Below, in pieces: positions 9,107 to 18,802 of a stretch of DNA of 20,000 nucleotides (within the stretch, counting starts at the first letter, position 1; every line of letters starts with the position of its first letter). A program made the translations under genes and the position numbers. The DNA is from Chrysomallon squamiferum (lineage: Eukaryota; Mollusca; Gastropoda; Neomphalida; Peltospiridae): NCBI GenBank assembly GCA_012295275.1, contig CM022677.1:20539041-20559040 (forward strand). The letters are read 5' to 3'. The notes beneath the pieces were generated by a model. The model saw only the letters and a program-made list of their open reading frames with translations. It was not told where the DNA came from and did no database searches.

Positions 9107-10027
9107 TCCAACCGTTCAAAAAACGCAGCAGCAAACGACCACAACAAACAACACACGCACATCTACACTGACGGATCCAAAAACCCAGACAACGGGAGAG
9201 TAGGATTCGCCTTCATAGCCCAAGATCACACAAACAAACCCACATGCATACAATTCGGCCGTATCAGAAATCACCTTTCCGTATATACGGCCGAGTTGGT
9301 AGCCATGATCAGAGCCATGCTGTGGGTAAAACACAACAACAACAAACACACAGTCATTTTCTCGGACAGTTTAAGTTCTGTGATCTCAGTACAATCCGGA
9401 AGTTCCGGCAGACCAGACCTGCTCAGCAAAATACAACAACTACACGAGGAAATACAACACAACAAGAAATAACTAATCATCGAGTGGCTCCCAGCACACG
9501 TCGGCATCATCGGCAACGAACTTGCCGACCATTACGCCAAAGAGTCACTCAGCATTAAAGACGAAGACATCTGCACAGACATACATTACGGAATAAACGA
9601 AATTGTCTCCATCGCTGCCAAACATTACGACAAACAATGGCAAAACGAATGAAACAACACCAAAAACAAATGGCACTTAAACATCAAACCACTCGTCAAA
9701 GCACCCAAAATCACACTCGCCAACAGACGTCACAACAACAATCTCACCAAAGCCAGAATTGGTTACTCAACCAACCTAAACGCAATTCTACACCAACATA
9801 ACATCACCACATCACCCAACTGCAGTTGTGGACTCTCAGAAACCATGAAACACTACTTGTATCACTGTCCAAATTTTGCCAAGGAAAGACAAGCACTACG
9901 CAATATATTGGAGGAACTAAAAATCGAGTTCACGCTCCAACACATCCTGGCACCAAACGTAAAAGACAGAGAGTTAGTCCTCGCTGCAGTAACAACATAC
10001 ATTCTCAAAACAAAACACAAATTATAA
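9107..10027 (+). pseudogene. 5'-truncated LINE pol: RNase H and C-terminal Cys/His motif
   Basis: One frame reads the RNase H domain and C-terminus of a non-LTR retrotransposon polyprotein. All four catalytic acids are present: Asp in I-Y-T-D-G-S (9170-9172), Glu in Y-T-A-E-L (9293-9295), Asp in F-S-D-S (9365-9367) and Asp in N-E-L-A-D-H-Y-A (9527-9529). The W-L-P-A-H-V-G motif precedes the last. Near the end is C-x-C-x7-H-x4-C (C-S-C-G-L-S-E-T-M-K-H...), typical of LINEs with RNase H such as the I/Jockey-like groups. Two in-frame stops (TAA 9470-9472, TGA 9650-9652, probably a former Trp) show decay. The frame ends with TAA at 10025-10027, and T-rich sequence follows. Reverse transcriptase and endonuclease are absent, so the copy is 5'-truncated. 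The strand is rich in A and C and poor in T, unlike its surroundings. Confidence 0.88.
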
Positions 10028-11496
10028 ACCTTTTTATTTTTTTTTTTTTTTTTTTTTAACACGAAAACAAACAACAAATATATAAATCTATTGACTTGCG
10101 GATTGATTGGTTGAACAGCTGATGGATCTACGGATGGATCGGCTGATTGACGAATCAATTTGAATGGCCAATTAAATTAATAATTAAAAAATTATAAACG
10201 TACTATACGAACCCACTTTCAGACACTACTAACTCGGTTATGGTGTCTTATTTCAATTTACTTTTTTTATAATTTAATTAATTGAATATTTTTTTTTTTT
10301 TAATATTCTTAATCCTAGCTTCAGGATTTATAACATCTTTTAAATTAAAATAAAATGTAAATAAGTTAACTACATTTATGTTCTTATTTGTTTTAGTTCC
10401 AGGTTTTTATAATATCTTTTAAAACAATAAAAAGACCATTGGCAAAAAAAAAAAAAAAAAAAAACAAAAAAAACAGGTTTGGACTACCTGGACCAGAAGG
10501 AAGCAGCCAAAAACGTTAATTTTTTTCCTATTTCTATTCCTAATAAAAATAAAAATATACAAGAATTATTTCATTTATTTATGAAAACCAACCATATTTA
10601 AGCCATGGTGATGATGACGAAATCGTGAATGACGTCAAAATGTACGAAACATGGTCAGCGTTATTTCACGTAAGCAGACATTTTTGTTATAAAATTTGAT
10701 ATTTCTGCATTTAATGTTGATTTGTATCATTTGATCAATTCTACCTTCTAAACGTATATTATGTATCAAGATAATTAATTTAATTTTTATTCTAATTTTT
10801 TTTTTTATGGATCATCATTGGTACTATTTAGTCCACCATTTAAATGATTCGATAGCAACACTCGGACAGATCGAGAGGGGTCCACGAATTCCGGACCCCA
10901 ACAAATTTGAGAAGTGCCCTTTTTATTTAGGATTTAAAAAAAAAAAAAAATGTATATGTTTTTAATTTTTTTATTTTTTTTTTTTTTTTTTTCACAAAGT
11001 ATTGGCATTTTCTTTCACTGTATAGAAAACTGTAGAATACGTCTGCCAGCGTCCCTATTGTAGCACTGTTATATTATGTTCCATGTGAACCGTGTGTAAT
11101 GTTTCAGTAATGTATTTTCATAATGTCATGGTGTCCTTTTTGTCATGGATCCCTACGTCATCAGAAAAGCTGGATAATCCCCAGCAACATATTTTACAAA
11201 AAATATACTCAAGGGACGTAACTAATGTCTGAAATAGTTCTTTAGACACACATTTCCATAAACTGTCTGGAATGTCTCAGGGCTTCAACTACTGCAGTTT
11301 CGTTACTTTGTGCAGCTATACTTTTTATTTTATGTGTTATTGTTATTATTATTGTCTTTTTTTCATCATCATCATCATTCCAAGATTCTCGTCGAAACAG
11401 ATTTACAAACAAACAAGCTTCTCAGTAAATTTTAGCCTACATAATATTAATCTTTCACTATTAATTAATCAACTTATTCCCTGTTATTATTATGAT

Positions 11497-11534
<38 letters not shown>

Positions 11535-11640
11535 TTATTCCTGCTCCTCCTACTACTGCTACTTTTATTACTACAACAACAACAATTACTACTACTGCTA
11601 CTTCTATTATAGTTTACTTACCTTTTTTTTTCTTTTACAG
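10028..11640. other. AT-rich intergenic DNA upstream of LRR gene B
   Basis: No supported coding region. Contents: T21-like tract (10038-10057), A tracts (10445, 10932), a loosely duplicated block (10318-10350 and 10396-10430), a small GC-rich hairpin (GGGGTCC 10877-10883 with GGACCCC 10893-10899), and TAC/AAC trinucleotides (11500-11600). A perfect cAMP-response-element palindrome TGACGTCA is at 10630-10637. The promoter and noncoding 5' exon of gene B are expected here but not located. Confidence 0.55.
10630..10637. promoter_or_regulatory. CRE-like palindrome TGACGTCA
   Basis: Exact match to the consensus CREB/ATF binding site, about 1 kb upstream of the gene B coding exon. A single 8-bp match in 20 kb is expected by chance fairly often, so this is only a candidate. 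Confidence 0.2.
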
Positions 11641-11643
11641 AGT

Positions 11644-11658
11644 ATGCGAAACATTTAG
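11644..11658 (+). promoter_or_regulatory. Minimal upstream ORF of LRR gene B
   Basis: Three bases after the acceptor (TTTTACAG ending 11640), an ATG opens a 4-codon frame (M-R-N-I, stop TAG), 6 nt before the main ATG at 11665. Gene A has a uORF of equal length at the same exon position, although the amino acids differ. Translation of the main frame would need leaky scanning or reinitiation. Confidence 0.4.
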
Positions 11659-11664
11659 ACTGAA

Positions 11665-13126
11665 ATGGATTTGGTGATATTAATATTTCTTTTATTCTCA
11701 AACGTCTGTCAGCCAACAGAGGTTTCAAGACCTTGTCCCAGAAACTGTCAGTGTAAAACAGTACAGCTCTATAACACATGGAACGTTTATGATGTATTCT
11801 GCCCAAAACTGAACAATACCTTTCCAGATCTAAACCTTCTAAAATCAGTGAGAAAGCCAATCCAGCTACGTATCGAAGGCAATTACATAGAACACGTAAA
11901 GAAATCCGATTTCCCATCTATTTTAACTATCTTGAGTTTACGACTTAATGTACAATCTTACGTACGTTTGGAAACCGATGCATTTATTAATCTAGCCGGA
12001 ACCTTAAGGTATCTGAATTTAGAAAATACCGGTTTATCGTTTCAAAAAACATTAACATTTTTGAACGGTCTCACTAATGTAAAGAAAATTTCACTAAGCA
12101 ACAACTATCAAAAGAGTGGAATTCTTCCCGACAATATTTTCAATAATCTAAGTCTGTTGTCTCTCCAATTTATTGAACTTGACAATTGTAACCTCAGACA
12201 TATAAGTGATCATGCTTTTAATAATTTACCATATCTTCGAATTTTAAATCTCAGATTCAACAGCTTACATAGAATACCTTCTATATTCACAGACATATCG
12301 AACCTTGCACTATTGAATTTGGAAAACAATCTCATTACGAAAGTTAAAGAACATGATTTCAAAGGACTTGTCAAACTAAATTATTTAATACTGTCTGGTA
12401 ATGAACATATTTCCTTAGAGCCATTTCGCTTCACTGAACTGGCGTCCACATTAAAAATACTGATAATGCGAAACTGCAGCATGCAGTACGACGTGCCAAC
12501 TGCAATTCTGAAGTTGAAGAAATTAACAGAGCTTGATCTTGCAGACAATCAGCTCAGTAATTTCCAAAGAAAATCTCTTCAAGGCGAGATTTGTCTTCAT
12601 GAACTTGATCTGAGTGCATCAACATTTCCATTATCTGCTGGAATTTTTCTTGAACAAAAGAATTGTTTGAAAACATTATCGCTTAGTAGACGAAATATAA
12701 GCACTGTTCCCACAGAGGCATTTCAAGGCTTAGCTAAACTTAAGATGCTTAATCTTAGAGAAAACAAAATTAAAATTTTACAGGAGAAGGCTTTTGGAGA
12801 ATTGTCTCTCACTATGATAGACTTGTCTGAAAATCCACTGACTGAGATAAACGTTCATGCATTTGAAGGGCTTGGTTCATCACTCACCATAGGTCTAGAA
12901 AATACAGATCTCAGAGATATAGATTTTATTCTACACTATGAAAATACGAAATTTCGTACAGTGAAGTTGACGGGTACACGAATTACTTGTAGTTGTGCAG
13001 TGTATGAAATTCTCGTCACCCTACAGTACGGAACATTGGAAGGCTCTTGTTTTATGAACACGAAAGAATTAATGTTTACAAGTTCACTGACGAATTCGAA
13101 AATACGACATTACTACGACTGTAACT
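11665..13126 (+). CDS. LRR gene B, exon with signal peptide, LRRNT, LRRs, LRRCT
   Basis: This exon encodes 487 residues plus one base. A signal peptide (about 1-17) precedes an LRRNT cap (C24, C28, C30, C46). About twelve LRRs follow, then a canonical LRRCT cap (C-S-C at about 442-444, a later Cys in G-S-C-F, and final D-C at about 486). The 5' end is a splice acceptor at 11640, so a noncoding exon lies upstream. The 3' end is donor GTAAGT at 13127, phase 1. That phase matches every downstream TSP1 exon. The open frame reading past the donor to 13212 is intronic. The protein is extracellular and by family a ligand-binding LRR. The combination of one large LRR exon followed by phase-1 TSP1 modules is unusual, and I recognise no named orthologue. 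The start was chosen because it is followed at once by a hydrophobic signal sequence; the upstream ATG at 11644 is a short uORF. Confidence 0.92.
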
Positions 13127-13271
13127 GTAAGTATTTGTACTTAATCATTTGCATGTTTTTATCTACACCTATAACTGATTACGTAGTCAGAGAGACAGAG
13201 AGAACACAATAAATGAGAATGATTAAATGGTCAGGACAAATACCACACCACAAAAATCTGTTTAATTTCAG

Positions 13272-13538
13272 CAACAGGACTGTGGAGTACGTGGTTAAGA
13301 GTTAATTCTACTCAGTGTGATGTCAGCTGTAAACAAAGAGTGACCTTTCTTCGACAGTGTAAACCAGCAGACAGCAGTGACACGCCATCTGTCAGGTGTA
13401 AAGGAGATAACAGAATACGTACGACATTACAGAACTGTACAGGTGATAGATGCGTCACTCACGAAGGCCGCTTAAGTCCTGACCGTAATAACAGTACTCA
13501 CCTTTACGAAAGAATTGCACTTGTTGCTGGTATTAGAG
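13272..13538 (+). CDS. TSP1 module exon 0 and linker of gene B
   Basis: Joined to the LRR exon (T13126 plus CA gives Ser), this 267-nt phase 1-1 exon reads S-T-G-L-W-S-T-W and then C-D-V-S-C, R-Q-C, V-R-C, N-C, R-C. These are the six cysteines of a TSP1 module. It is followed by about 27 residues of polar linker with N-N-S-T. The acceptor is 'tttaatttcag' ending 13271 and the donor GTAAGA starts at 13539. It places a TSP1 domain directly after LRRCT and proves the LRR-TSP1 fusion at the level of frame and phase. It is more divergent than the a/b/c modules. A possible internal donor (AG|GTGATA near 13441) is less likely because the sixth cysteine lies beyond it. Confidence 0.88.
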
Positions 13539-13680
13539 GTAAGAAACCTATAATATATACAAATAAAAAAGAAAAAAACAACAACACACACAAAAAAAGA
13601 GTTAGCCTGTATCAAAGACACATAATGATAGTGTAGACTAAAATGTACTTTCGTAACCGTCGGATGCCCAAAGTCGTGAC

Positions 13681-14064
13681 TTAGATATCATTTATTTCAC
13701 CTAGAAAACAGCTATGTGTTGTTGTTGTGTTAATTAAATAAAATGATCTCAAAGAATAAACTGTACATACCAGGAGTCGTTGTGTGTTCTTCATCTTTTT
13801 GTTGTTTTTTTTTTTTTATTTTTGTCGAGTTGATCGAACAACCAAAATCTTACTTATTCGTTGTAAAATTATGATTTATTATTATTATTATTATTATTAT
13901 CATTATTATGTTTGATACTGCTCACTAATCTCTTTTGTTTTATTTTATTTTTTATTTTGGTTGTTTGATCAACTCGACAACAACAAAAAAAAAAAAAAAA
14001 TAAAGAATACACAACGGTATGTACAGTTTACACTTTAAGATCAACTGATTTAATTAACACATGT
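13681..14064. mobile_element. Foldback element with long inverted repeats
   Basis: The left arm (about 13717-13848) and right arm (13956-14064) are reverse complements over roughly 110-130 bp with small indels. Matching landmarks are GTTAATTAAAT, AAACTGTACATACC, GTTGTGT and GTCGAGTTGATC. The loop (about 107 bp) carries a TTA microsatellite. Comparison with 19486-19780 suggests the left arm begins near 13681 (TTAGATATCATTTATTTCACC). No protein is encoded. It sits in the intron after the first TSP1 exon. A non-autonomous foldback transposon is the simplest reading. Confidence 0.7.
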
Positions 14065-14094
14065 TATTACTACAACTACTACTAATAATAATAT

Positions 14095-14106
14095 CAATAA
14101 TAATAA

Positions 14107-14171
<65 letters not shown>

Positions 14172-14297
14172 GTAATAATAACAACAATACTACTACTACT
14201 GCGATTACTACTACTACTACTACTACCAACACTAATAAAACAAAAACAACAAAAATGCCACCAAAATATTCCCCGGACCATGTAACACTACATTATG

Positions 14298-14351
<54 letters not shown>

Positions 14352-14436
14352 TAATAATAATAGTAATAATAATAAATATTTTAATAATAAATAAATAAAT
14401 ATACATAGATACATAAATAAATAAATAAATAAATAA
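14095..14436. repeat. Microsatellite cluster: AAT, TAC, (AC)25, AAAT
   Basis: AAT units (14095-14170), TAC units (14190-14225), a perfect AC repeat of 25 units (14299-14348) and AAAT units (14393-14436) lie in the same intron. The Leu/Ile/Val runs in open frames here are artefacts of these repeats. Confidence 0.95.
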
Positions 14437-14609
14437 GGAAATATATAAGAAAGAAGTAAATAAATATTGAAGGAAAGAAAGAAAGACACAAAGAGGTAAT
14501 TAAATAACGATATGAAGTAGAACAGACAAAGGTAAAAGACTTGAGTACATAATTAACATTTGTTTGTTTGTTTATTTATTTTTGTTTATTTATTTATTTA
14601 TTAACGCAG

Positions 14610-14639
14610 GTACTTCAAGTACTCCTGCAAGCAACAGAG
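14610..14639 (+). CDS. 30-nt linker micro-exon of gene B
   Basis: A T-rich tract ending 'aacgcag' (AG 14608-14609) is followed by 30 nt and a donor GTAACA at 14640. It is phase 1 on both sides. It encodes a Ser/Thr-rich spacer (G-T-S-S-T-P-A-S-N-R) between TSP1 modules 0 and a. Splicing G14639 to 15333 makes the Val of V-D-G-G-W. Such linkers are commonly O-glycosylated in extracellular proteins. The exon is far too short for ORF callers. Support is splice-site quality and phase only; skipping it would also preserve frame. Confidence 0.6.
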
Positions 14640-15332
14640 GTAACATTTACATGAAATAAATGGACGTATCACTTTAATATCAGTTCAAATGAAATTTTTG
14701 TACACTCTATAAATAGAAACAAGCAAATTCAAACTACTTCGGAAAATATAATTCAAAAGACGATTCACTTTTGATTATTTAGTCCTTTCATTCATTCATT
14801 ACGTTATTCACTTATTAATTTAATCTGATAAAAAAAATAAATAAAAAAAAATAAAAAAAACATTTAAAAAGAAAACAACAACAAGAAATCCCAAGATGTA
14901 TGCTTTAAGTCCTTTCGCATTTTCCAAGTCGAACCACAACAAAGTGCTCTATCGATAACTGAACATGCAAGCTGACACTACAAATACGATACTAAAATGT
15001 GCTCTGATATGCGGTTAAACGGGAGGAGAGAAAGACATATAGAGAAGAAAACAATCTGTCCCACTGGTGTCAATGATTAGAAGCCCCAATAAGGTAATAC
15101 AAAAGAGATTGTTGGGGATTGCAGAAATAACCGAAGAAATAAATAAGAAATAACCAAAGATTATGATCATTATATAATTCTTTTAATTTTGTTTTCCAGC
15201 GAAAGAAACTTGTTAATCTTGGTATCCTTTAGCATAGTTTTAAGATGCTCTTCATTTAAGTGGAAGTTAAAAAGAAGAGAAAAATATATTTAAAAATTTG
15301 GAATAAATGAGCATCTATATATTTATATTTAG

Positions 15333-15521
15333 TGGATGGCGGATGGAGTGGATGGATATATACTAACGGTACAGCCTGCTCTGTAACGTGTGGTTATGGC
15401 AAAATGGAATCCGACAGTTTTCGAATGTGTACGAACCCTCGACCACAAAACGGAGGAAGAGACTGCGATGGACGTAGATCAATACATGTGATACGGCCTT
15501 GTACTCCCGGCGTATGTCCTG
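15333..15521 (+). CDS. TSP1 module exon a (unit 2, gene B)
   Basis: 189 nt, phase 1-1, with acceptor 'tttatatttag' ending 15332 and donor GTACGA at 15522. It has W-S-G-W, an N-G-T sequon, C-S-V-T-C-G and six cysteines, so it is a complete TSP1 module. It differs from the unit 1 copy at about 29 of 189 bases with 15 residue changes, clustered in the second half, while the W and CSVTC core is untouched. The adjoining intron differs by only about 7%. In gene B it follows the micro-exon 14610-14639. Confidence 0.9.
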
Positions 15522-15643
15522 GTACGATGTCTTCATTTTGATCTTAGAATATATATTTTATTTGTTCATATCAGAATAGGTAATATTTTTTAATCCATAA
15601 TCTGAAATCAATGTCTGTGAAGTAAAAATAAAAATTGCATTTA

Positions 15644-15646
<3 letters not shown>

Positions 15647-15702
<56 letters not shown>

Positions 15703-15775
15703 GTAATACTTCTACTACTACCACTAAAAATAATAAATGAATGAAAAAAGTAAATACAAAAAAAAAAAAAATAAA
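15647..15775. repeat. AAAT/AAT microsatellite and A tract
   Basis: The same repeat position as 490-649 in unit 1, with different unit numbers and a shorter, interrupted A tract. It lies in the intron between exons a and b. Confidence 0.9.
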
Positions 15776-15863
15776 TAAAAAAAAGATTAAATGAATAATA
15801 ATAATAAAGACAAAAGACTGAAACAGAAACATGTATGCACATAATTATAATATAATTCCGTAG

Positions 15864-16046
15864 GTGATGCTTGGTGGGGCACATGGATACAGTTTTCTTC
15901 ATCATCTTGTGGTGTTACATGTGCAATAGGTGTGAAAATTATAACCCTTGTTCGAAACTGTCCAGGGAGTAACGCACGACGATATTGTCGTGGCCCGAAC
16001 ATCAAACGTGATTTTATCCTATGTGACTCTCACACGAAATGTCCTG
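15864..16046 (+). CDS. TSP1 module exon b (unit 2, gene B)
   Basis: 183 nt, phase 1-1, with acceptor 'attccgtag' ending 15863 and donor GTAATT at 16047. It encodes D-A-W-W-G-T-W, C-G-V-T-C and six cysteines ending K-C-P. It is the fast-evolving partner of 728-910: about 25 of 61 residues differ with only about 3 synonymous codon changes. All cysteines, the W-G-T-W core and the splice sites are kept. The donor-side intron is identical to unit 1 for more than 60 bases. G15521 plus GT makes Gly, so splicing from exon a is in frame. Confidence 0.88.
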
Positions 16047-16204
16047 GTAATTTATCTTTGCTTTTACATTTCTTAATCATATTTTGTTGTCAATTTATTA
16101 TTTTATATAAAAAAAAAGAAAAAAAAAATTAAAATGCACGAAAGGTAAATGATATTTCAGTGAAGAAAAACTAGAAATAACTTCATCGTGAAGACTATCT
16201 AGAG

Positions 16205-16477
16205 CATAGGTTTTCAACCTGCGGGTCGCGAGATCGTTCTTGAGCGAGGAGGGTATGGTTTAGTTTTTCTCAGCTTGACTTGGAAGGAGGAATAAATAAA
16301 AACGTGTAGATAAGTTTTAGGACCCGTCATAGTGAATACAGATTCCTTTTGTACGTCTCTGGTTGATGAAAAATATGTTAACCGTAGATATTATTGAATC
16401 AAAACTTTTGAAGGAGTCATCGGTCATACTGAGTTGCTTATAAGAGGTCGCAGAATGAAAAAGGTTGAAAACCAGTG
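16205..16477. mobile_element. hAT-type MITE (copy in unit 2)
   Basis: Same 273-bp element as 1063-1335. The right terminus here (GGTTGAAAACCAGTG) is close to the canonical hAT end. The target duplication is ATCTAGAG at the left (16197-16204) and ATCTAGAC at the right (16478-16485), one mismatch acquired since insertion. Confidence 0.85.
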
Positions 16478-16626
16478 ATCTAGACAGTACTTTTACCTAT
16501 ATACCTATATTTGTATATTCCATCTACCCAGCTATTTCTGTTTCTATTTTTATATCTGTCTCTCTATGTATGATATTATTTTGCATTATTTTTATTACAA
16601 TAACAATTCAAACAACAACAACAACA

Positions 16627-16689
16627 GCAGTAACAACAAAACAATAAGAATAATAATCATAATAATAAGAATAATAATAATATAATACT

Positions 16690-16769
<80 letters not shown>

Positions 16770-16785
16770 TTTTTTTTACCTTGAA
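16627..16785. repeat. AAT/TTA microsatellite expansion specific to unit 2
   Basis: About 160 bp of AAT units turning into TTA units near 16748, so the tract is self-complementary. Unit 1 lacks it. It lies immediately upstream of the linker exon candidate and could affect its splicing. Confidence 0.9.
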
Positions 16786-16823
16786 CAACAATGCTATCAA
16801 CAACGCCAACGAAATAAATGAAG

Positions 16824-16853
16824 AAGACCAACAATCGGATACTGTCATACCTG
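16824..16853 (+). CDS. Candidate 30-nt linker micro-exon (unit 2, gene B)
   Basis: Counterpart of 1541-1570: the same weak AG (16822-16823), the same strong donor GTAAGA at 16854, phase 1-1, 10 residues (E-D-Q-Q-S-D-T-V-I-P after joining). The last two residues differ from unit 1 (K-R). Joined to 18155 it recreates Val. The start is uncertain because no pyrimidine tract precedes it. Confidence 0.35.
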
Positions 16854-17002
16854 GTAAGAAATTTTCAGCTCTATTTATGTGTACCAGCGAATTATCTAGA
16901 ACTTCTTCATACTTATTTACACATTTTTTATTTTTGTTATACCTATTACCAAATAACAAATATTCATTTGCTAGCCATAAGCATCAGATGATGAATAGTT
17001 TT

Positions 17003-17722
17003 AATTTACGGGTGGGATATATACAATGCGAATTAAAATATTGTCTTCTGTATGGAAAGCATGTTTCATAAACTTTTTCAACTTCTCTTCTGTATCTTCC
17101 TCGTTTTTCTCTGGTATCACACTAAATATTAAATTGTTACACATGAAGCGTGTTTGCAGATCATTGAATCTGTCTCTCAAGTTTACTAACTGAGTTTTAT
17201 ATTCACACAGTTATTCACACTGGTATTATTATTCCCCAGTTCATGGGCAGGAAAGTTCATAGCTGTCACAACAGATTTCAAATCTCCGAGATCTTTCTTA
17301 TTTCTTTCAAACTGTTCATTTCCGTATGTTGCACCTTTTTCTTAATATCAGTCATTTGAACAGCATTGTCTTCTACGGTTATATCCAACTTTCCAATTTA
17401 TTGAACATTATGTCTAAGTATCTAACTTGATACTGAGAACTTGATTGTGCACAACTGGTGAAATTAAACCAGAATACTGACCGTGGGATTCATAGGTCTG
17501 TCCATAATGTCTATACTGTGACTGCTTAGACTGTCGGGTGGCCATATACTGTTGAATTGCTGTTGGCTGTTGATAAAATGGTGCAGATTAACATCCAATA
17601 TCTTTACCAATAATTTGCATCGATAAACGAGATGAAATAACTTAAAACATATAAAGAAAAGACACAAACAACCCCCGCATTATATATTTCCACAGAAAAA
17701 TGAGAAACACGACTTTCATTTC
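17003..17722 (-). pseudogene. LINE ORF1-like relic, antisense (unit 2)
   Basis: Same relic as 1728-2446, differing by about 4%. Here one stop seen in unit 1 is a Lys codon, so the segment ending in N-N-L-I-F-S-V-I-P-E reads open somewhat longer. Frameshifts still separate the Gln-rich N-terminus, coiled-coil and RNA-binding-like parts. Shared damage indicates it was already dead before duplication. Confidence 0.6.
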
Positions 17723-18154
17723 CACGCATGCGCACTCTGTCGTAAGGTAGCAAGTTAGTAGACATGAATTAATGTCTTAATTCTAAAAGTGTACTTAATA
17801 ATAATTAAATAGGTGAACGACAAAGGAAGCAACACCTAATTAAATAACTAACTATGTAGTACTAGTAATACTAAAACTATTAGTAATTCTGCTACTGCTA
17901 CTACTTCTACTACTATTACTACTACTAAAATAAATAAATAAATAAAAATAAAGGAAAAATAATATATATGTTAATAAATGATTACGTATATGCATAGAAG
18001 TACATGTTCTAAGGTTAAAACATACCATAAATAGCTGTATAGTAGGCTCTTAAGGCTGAATGGGTTATGCAGTTCCCGGTAATCTCCAGCTGGGACTCTA
18101 AACATATACATTTATATACATATATATATATATATTGTGATCATTATTTTATAG
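17723..18154. other. Intron before TSP1 exon c, no gene seen
   Basis: AT-rich intron matching 2450-2906, with CTA and AAAT runs (17860-17950) and a TA repeat (18118-18135) before the acceptor. No coding or RNA gene signal. Confidence 0.7.
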
Positions 18155-18346
18155 TGGACGGCGCGTGGTCAGGATGGGTCAGCTCTCTGGAATATGCATG
18201 TTCTGCTACTTGTGGCAGTGGTTATCACATCACAGAAAGAAAGAGAATGTGCGCGAATCCGATTCCAAGATATGGCGGGAGTATGTGCCAAGGTTCCGAG
18301 AAAGATTTTTTCACTAGACAGTATTTTCCTGGAATACCCTGTAGAA
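18155..18346 (+). CDS. TSP1 module exon c (unit 2, gene B), one cysteine lost
   Basis: 192 nt, phase 1-1, with acceptor 'attttatag' ending 18154 and donor GTACGT at 18347. It has W-S-G-W, C-S-A-T-C-G and the basic strand, but the fifth cysteine of the TSP1 pattern is Tyr (TGT to TAT; R-Q-Y-F-P against G-A-C-S-S in unit 1). That leaves five cysteines and one unpaired partner. About 16 residues differ from unit 1 against 6 synonymous codons. A18346 joined to TC at 18875 gives Ile, so it continues in frame to the next module. Confidence 0.88.
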
Positions 18347-18561
18347 GTACGTTTGTATTATTTATTTATTTATTTATTTATTTTTATGTATATTAAGTTG
18401 CATTAGGATTGTTTGCCGACTTGTCTTTTGTCCATTTACGCACCTGTATTTGATATTACTCGTTATATTTCATCAGTTTTTCGATAGCAATTGATTTTGA
18501 AGTTGCGACTGGCAGTACACGTGAGATACAATTATTTTTGTTTTATTTTATATTTATACAG

Positions 18562-18614
18562 GTTTAAATGGAGAAAATACCAGCAAAACAAACCTCAATA
18601 AAACAAAGATTTAA
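18562..18614 (+). CDS. Candidate alternative terminal exon (unit 2)
   Basis: Counterpart of 3341-3456, with the same pyrimidine-rich acceptor ending 18561. In phase 1 it reads S-L-N-G-E-N-T-S-K-T-N and stops at TAA 18612-18614 after 17 residues. AATAAA occurs within it (about 18597). Using it would end the protein after four TSP1 modules; skipping it lets exon c join the module at 18875. Usage is unproven. Confidence 0.3.
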
Positions 18615-18802
18615 CGAAATAATATTGTTTGAAATTTATATTAACTTATGTTTAATCAATACTCACTGGTTGCATTGGTAAAATAGTAGGGTTATTCTTG
18701 ATGAATATTCTAATTTGCAACTTTGATTATCAGTCTAACTGAATGTGTATGTTTGAATATTGCCTATTTCGTGTCTGTTATAATAATATATATTTATATT
18801 AA

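Larger units (their letters stand above)
15190..18783 (+). repeat. Segmental duplication unit, copy 2
   Basis: Second full copy of the TSP1 a-b-c unit seen at 1-3556. It differs by scattered substitutions and by expansion of an AAT microsatellite (about 16627-16785) just before the linker exon. Its right end (about 18783) abuts the start of a third copy at about 18803, so copies 2 and 3 are directly tandem with a period of 3542 bp measured between TSP1 a exons. Confidence 0.9.

Noticed and set aside
10857-10905. GC-rich hairpin (GGGGTCC/GGACCCC) suggesting an RNA gene or terminator
   Set aside because: Only a 7-bp stem; probably a fragment of an old transposon. No RNA gene signature.
13127-13212. 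Continuation of the gene B frame to a stop at 13212
   Set aside because: It lies beyond a consensus GTAAGT donor placed in phase 1 right after the last LRRCT cysteine, so it is better read as intron. An unspliced short form cannot be fully excluded.
14050-14489. Several Leu/Ile/Val-rich open frames on both strands
   Set aside because: Translations of AAT, TAC and AC repeats.
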